64,000 nt of DNA from Cladorhizidae sp. MBARI D1340-BT2. Taxonomy: Eukaryota; Porifera; Demospongiae; Poecilosclerida; Cladorhizidae. Made by a program: the position numbers and the translations under genes. The stretch covers positions 33,233,663 through 33,297,662 of the forward strand of contig JAQNBH010000015.1 in assembly GCA_028752905.1 (NCBI GenBank), read 5' to 3'. Under the pieces are notes generated by a model. It ran no database searches and had not been told where the DNA came from. It was given only the letters and a program-made list of their open reading frames with translations. Numbering within the stretch: position 1 is the first letter of the stretch; every line of letters begins with the position of its first letter. Below, one piece after another: positions 60,089 to 64,000 of the stretch.

Positions 60089-61826
60089 CTAAAAAAATAT
60101 ACAGCACAACATCAACATCACATTCTGTGTTGCCATCAGGGACATCTCAATCTGGTGGTGGCTATGGTGAAGGATGTGTACACGACAGGGTGATGACATC
60201 ATACCATGGACAATCCCCTGCATGTACCAAGCTCAAATTATAGCACGCCTAATCCTAGCCGCAGGCAATATTAGGTGCGATAAAATTTTGTGAAGTTTGG
60301 ACATCGACAGATGGTCGCGGAATTCTCCACAGCTCCACGGGACATGCCATGGAGACCTGGCTATCAAACAGGAAGAGTATCAGTCAGCGAGATAATGGTC
60401 GCTTAATTAACACTGATCAGCTGCTCAAATGGCCATGCGCGGATGAAATATATTTCTTGTAGGTAAGGATCACCAAGTGTATGTACTAAAGCTAGCTAGA
60501 AGGGATGACAGGTGGGTTGGGTCATTGCAGTGCAGAGCCTGGAGAGTATCAAACACGGACATCCCATCTACGCAGTTACCCTCACTAGCAATTCATACAT
60601 GGAGATTCATCTACGTCCTTGTCTACTCACTAGCCGTGGGAAGAGATGCTGAATCCCGAGCAGGAGGAGACATAGGTGTGGTCGATGCTTAACAAATGCA
60701 GGCTAGAACCAACAGTGGAGTAGGTGCTTGTTGCCATGTCAAATGCAGGCTGCTAGGGCTAGGGCTAGGGCTAGAAGACGCAACAACCACGCATGCATGT
60801 GCTTAACAAACAGCAGGAGAGAGCAGCATAACAGACTACATGAATAATGCAACACTATTTAGGAACACAAGATGAAATATGCCGACAATATGCTGCATAA
60901 CAGTTTGTCAATGGGACAGTGTGTGTGTGCATGTGTATGTGCATATGTGTGTGTATGTGTGCATGTGTGTGCATGCATGTGTATGTGCATATGTGTGTGT
61001 GCATGTGTGTGTGTGCATGTGTGTGTGTGCGTGTATGTGCATGTGTGTATATGTGTGCATGTGTGTGTGTGTGCATATGTGTGTGTGCATGCATGTGTAT
61101 GTGCATGTGTATGTGCATGTGTGTGTATGTGTGCATGTGTGTGTGTGTGTGCATGTGTGTGTGCATGTGTGTGTGTGTGTATATGTATGCATGTGTGTAT
61201 GTGCATATGTGTGTGTGTGCATGTGTGTGTGTGTGCATGTATGTGTGTGTGTGCATGTGTGTGTGCATGTTTGTGCATGTATGTGTGTGTGCATGTGTGC
61301 GCAGTACAGGGTGTGTGTGTTTGTTGTCGTTAATAATAATACATTTTAAAAGCACTTCAGTGTGACGAGGTCATGGTTATGAAAAAAAATTGATACCCTG
61401 TAAAAATAAGCCACTGAAGTAGACAGATATCAGTCTGTCACCGTTTCCTTCAAAGAGGGGAAAGGGGGGATTCAGAGTGCATTCTCGTGTCCCCTGACAC
61501 CCACCTTGAAACTTTCAGTTTCATTATGCAGGTCCAGAGGAGCCTATATGGCAGGTAGGGCTTCGGCCGTACCAATATTTGGCTCTTTACTTCAATTAAT
61601 ATTTTGCTGATTTTGAGTTTGAATTTTTAGAGTAGCCAGTGCCTGCATCAAAAACTCTCAGAATGTCATGTATTAACTACACTCCCAAAGTTTGCGAAGC
61701 ATGCTAATTAACAGCCAGCCTTGTTAATTGCTTGTAAATTAATGTGCCAGCTGGCATGCAATCATTAGGATGCCAGCTGTCATTAGCTAGTCTAGAATAT
61801 TCTGGTCATGTGCTGTACCATGTGCA
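60089..61826. other. 5' side of the known RAD51B exons; no exon found
   Basis: The RAD51B N-terminal exons should lie here or beyond the window, on the minus strand. I found none I can defend. Contents: a short CTAGGG run (60750-60772), the GT-rich repeat, and sequence leading into the second hAT element. Confidence 0.4.
60920..61318. repeat. GT/GCATGT microsatellite, about 400 bp
   Basis: Mixed (GT)n, GTGCATGT and ATGT words, producing Cys/Val/His frames on both strands that are not genes. Confidence 0.9.
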
Positions 61827-64000
61827 ATGGCTGCTCCTTCAAGTTTCACTGAGGTCCCAGAACTTGCTACTGCTCCTCACCAGCCCGCTAATTTTAAATT
61901 TCCCAAGCGATCTTTTGGGGTGAAGAGTGTTGTTTGTCGGTCATTTCAATCCACTTGGCTCAAGCAATGGCATTTCTACACTACGATGAGTTTGTTTACT
62001 GCCACACTTGTGTGACAGGCTTCAAACATGGGAAAATGAGGTCTTTTAAGCTGCATCAGCCTTTGTAAGTATCTCTCAATAGTTTTGTTGTGTGTGTATC
62101 ATTTAGTGAATCACTAAATTTTCATTGTTACAGACATCCACAGGATTTAGTCATTGGAAAAATGCAACCGTTTATTCCAAAAACATCAACTAAGTGACTG
62201 TCATCGAGAAGCAGTTGATGTAGTCATCAGAATTCCAGCTACGACAAAGGATGTTGGGGAGCAACTTGTACAACAACATGCCAAAGAAAGAGAGTAGTAC
62301 AATCGCAAAACGCTTCTAAAGATTGTGTCTAGCATTCGATATTTGGCTAGTAGACAAGAGTTAGCTCTGAGAGGTGATGGGGATGAAGGAGATGGAAATT
62401 TTCTTCAACTGCTGAAGATGAATGGTGAAGATGATACTGAAATGATTGAATGGTTGAATCGCAAGTGTTTCAAATATACTTCACATCAAATTCAGAATGA
62501 CATTCTTGGTGTTATGGCTAATAATATTCTCAGAAATATTACAGCTTTACTTCAACAGTCCCCTTTCCTCACTGTTATGATCGATGAGGCAACAGACATT
62601 TCCAATAATGAGCAGGCAACCATTGTTTTCCGTCACGTTAATGAACGGTTCGAGGTTTTTGAAGAATTGATAGGCTTATACCAAGTTCCACGTATTGATG
62701 CTGAAACACTGACAAGTATTATTAAGGATTCCATGGTTAGGCTGAATTTACCCTTATGCAAGCTTCGGGGCCAGTGCTATGATGGAGCTAGCACCATGAG
62801 GGGAGCAAAATCTGGTGTCGCAAAAAGGATCCTTCTGGAACCCCGTGCGGTTTTTACCCACTGCTATGGACACTCTTAATCTATATAGCAGTAAGTGATA
62901 CAGTAAAACAGACGAAGCTCATGCGAGATGCACTTGATGTGACATATGAAATCACAAAGTTAATTAAATTCTCACCTAGGCGTGAATGTCTATTTCGAGA
63001 CTTGAAGCCAGCTAGTGATATGACTACATCAGCAGGCATTAGAGTACTTTGTCCCACTAGGTGGACTGTAAGGGCTGATTCCCTGGGACAGTATCATCAA
63101 CAATTACTCTGTCTACAGTCAAGGGATGAAGCACTTGATTTGGCGAGGGATACTGAAACAAAGGCCGAGTTTCTTCACAGAGTTTCTTCACAGATGAAAT
63201 CTTTTGACTTCCTTTTTGGTGTACACTTGGGTGAAATGCTATTTCGACATACAGACAATCTGAGTGCAGCATTACAGAAGAAGGCCATATCTGCTGCAGA
63301 AGGTTGGCATTTTGGCAAGATGGTAATTGATACTCTAAATTCATTTCGTACAGAACAACTGATGATTGTTTTTGGGAGAAAGTTAACAAGTTTGCTCAAT
63401 TATTTGATGTGAGTGATCCACAACTTCCACGTCAACGGAAGACACCACGGCGTTATGAAATTGGGGAATCCAGTGGTGATTTTCACATGTCTGCTAAGCT
63501 CTATTTTCGACAGCAGTACTATATATGAAGCTATTGACAACATCACAAATTGCTTGAAGAGTCGCTCTGAATAACCTGGTTACAATGTTGACTGCAACCT
63601 GGAGAAGCTTTTAGGAAAAGCAGCTAAAAGGGAAGCTTTTGAAGATGAAATTGAATTCGTTTGCTTATTTTATAAAGATGATTTCAACCAAGTTCTCCCG
63701 AGTTCTCAACTTCTTACCTTTGCTATTGATTTTGAACGTACTGCTACTGCTGAAAGAAATGGGGCTGATGTTACGATATTTGATATCAGGGACTACTTTC
63801 AATCCCTCAATGCTGGCCAAAAAGAGCTACTCAGCCAAGTATGCCGCATCATGCAACTCCTGTTGGTAATGCCAGCAACAAATGCTACTTCAGATCGTTC
63901 TTTTAGTGCCTTACGAAGAGTGAAAAATTACCTTCGTAGCTCCATGATGCAGAAAAGATTAAATAATCTAATGGTACTGCATGTACACAAGGAACATACA
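61827..64000 (+). pseudogene. Second hAT transposase pseudogene (TTF-type zinc finger, DUF4371-like), cut at right edge
   Basis: A start at 61827 leads to SFQSTWLKQWHFYTTM and, after a frame change, DEFVYCHTCVTGFKHGKMRS, a TTF-type zinc finger. Then come IDEATDISNNEQ (near 62580), RGQCYDGASTMRG (near 62768), a damaged HCYGHS, CPTRWTVRADS (63050) and SDRSFSALRRVKNYLRSS (63893), the hAT dimerisation end. Frameshifts and stops break it at least four times. It differs from the copy at 8212-10425 in many residues, so the two are different hAT families. The right end lies beyond the window. Confidence 0.8.

Noticed and set aside
55021..60243. Plus-strand 137-143-codon proteins repeated three times
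   Set aside because: They are the opposite strand of the RAD51B Walker A exon copies; the minus-strand frame carries the real motif.
60292..60420. RAD51B upstream exon on the minus strand (LHGMSRGAVEN resembling the LHGG-x-x-RG-x-TE block)
   Set aside because: One residue short of the family motif, no GT donor at the right place, and phase does not fit the Walker A exon.
60560..60640. RAD51B N-terminal exon (SMYELLVRV resembling VHELL)
   Set aside because: An in-frame stop directly upstream and no usable acceptor; probably chance.

Overview
This is eukaryotic, animal nuclear DNA: genes split by GT-AG introns, an iRhom-type rhomboid gene, a motile-cilium gene (DRC7), a RAD51B recombinase gene, and decayed DNA transposons. 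The very heavy load of intronic minisatellites and the transposon mix suit a marine invertebrate, possibly a sponge or another early-branching animal. The species cannot be fixed from the sequence. Many long open reading frames here are only tandem repeats whose unit length is a multiple of three.

Layout. (1) 318-5948, minus strand: the 5' part of an iRhom gene; the rest of its rhomboid core lies beyond the left edge. (2) 5949-6173: a 225-bp interval between two divergent start codons, with a GC box and a near-consensus RFX X-box. (3) 6174-30833, plus strand: a complete 16-exon DRC7 gene whose exons join in frame to about 816 codons. Its introns hold a decayed hAT element, a 2.36-kb transposon with about 450-bp terminal inverted repeats, a hammerhead-like hairpin and at least eight tandem arrays. 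(4) 30834-46078: gene-poor, dominated by arrays, including about 267 copies of a 17-bp unit (39118-43665). (5) 46079-60088, minus strand: four exons of RAD51B, from Walker A through Walker B to the NTR region. One intron holds about 107 copies of a 30-bp unit. The Walker A exon is present three times within 2.4-kb segmental duplications. (6) 60089-64000: GT-rich repeats and a second decayed hAT transposase cut by the window edge.

How the genes relate. iRhom and DRC7 are head to head and probably share a promoter; DRC7 and RAD51B converge on the repeat-rich centre. The three have no known common pathway: iRhom acts in ER/Golgi trafficking, DRC7 in the axonemal nexin-dynein regulatory complex, and RAD51B in homologous recombination. 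Exons were assigned by protein similarity judged from memory, plus splice sites and phase agreement; no search was run.
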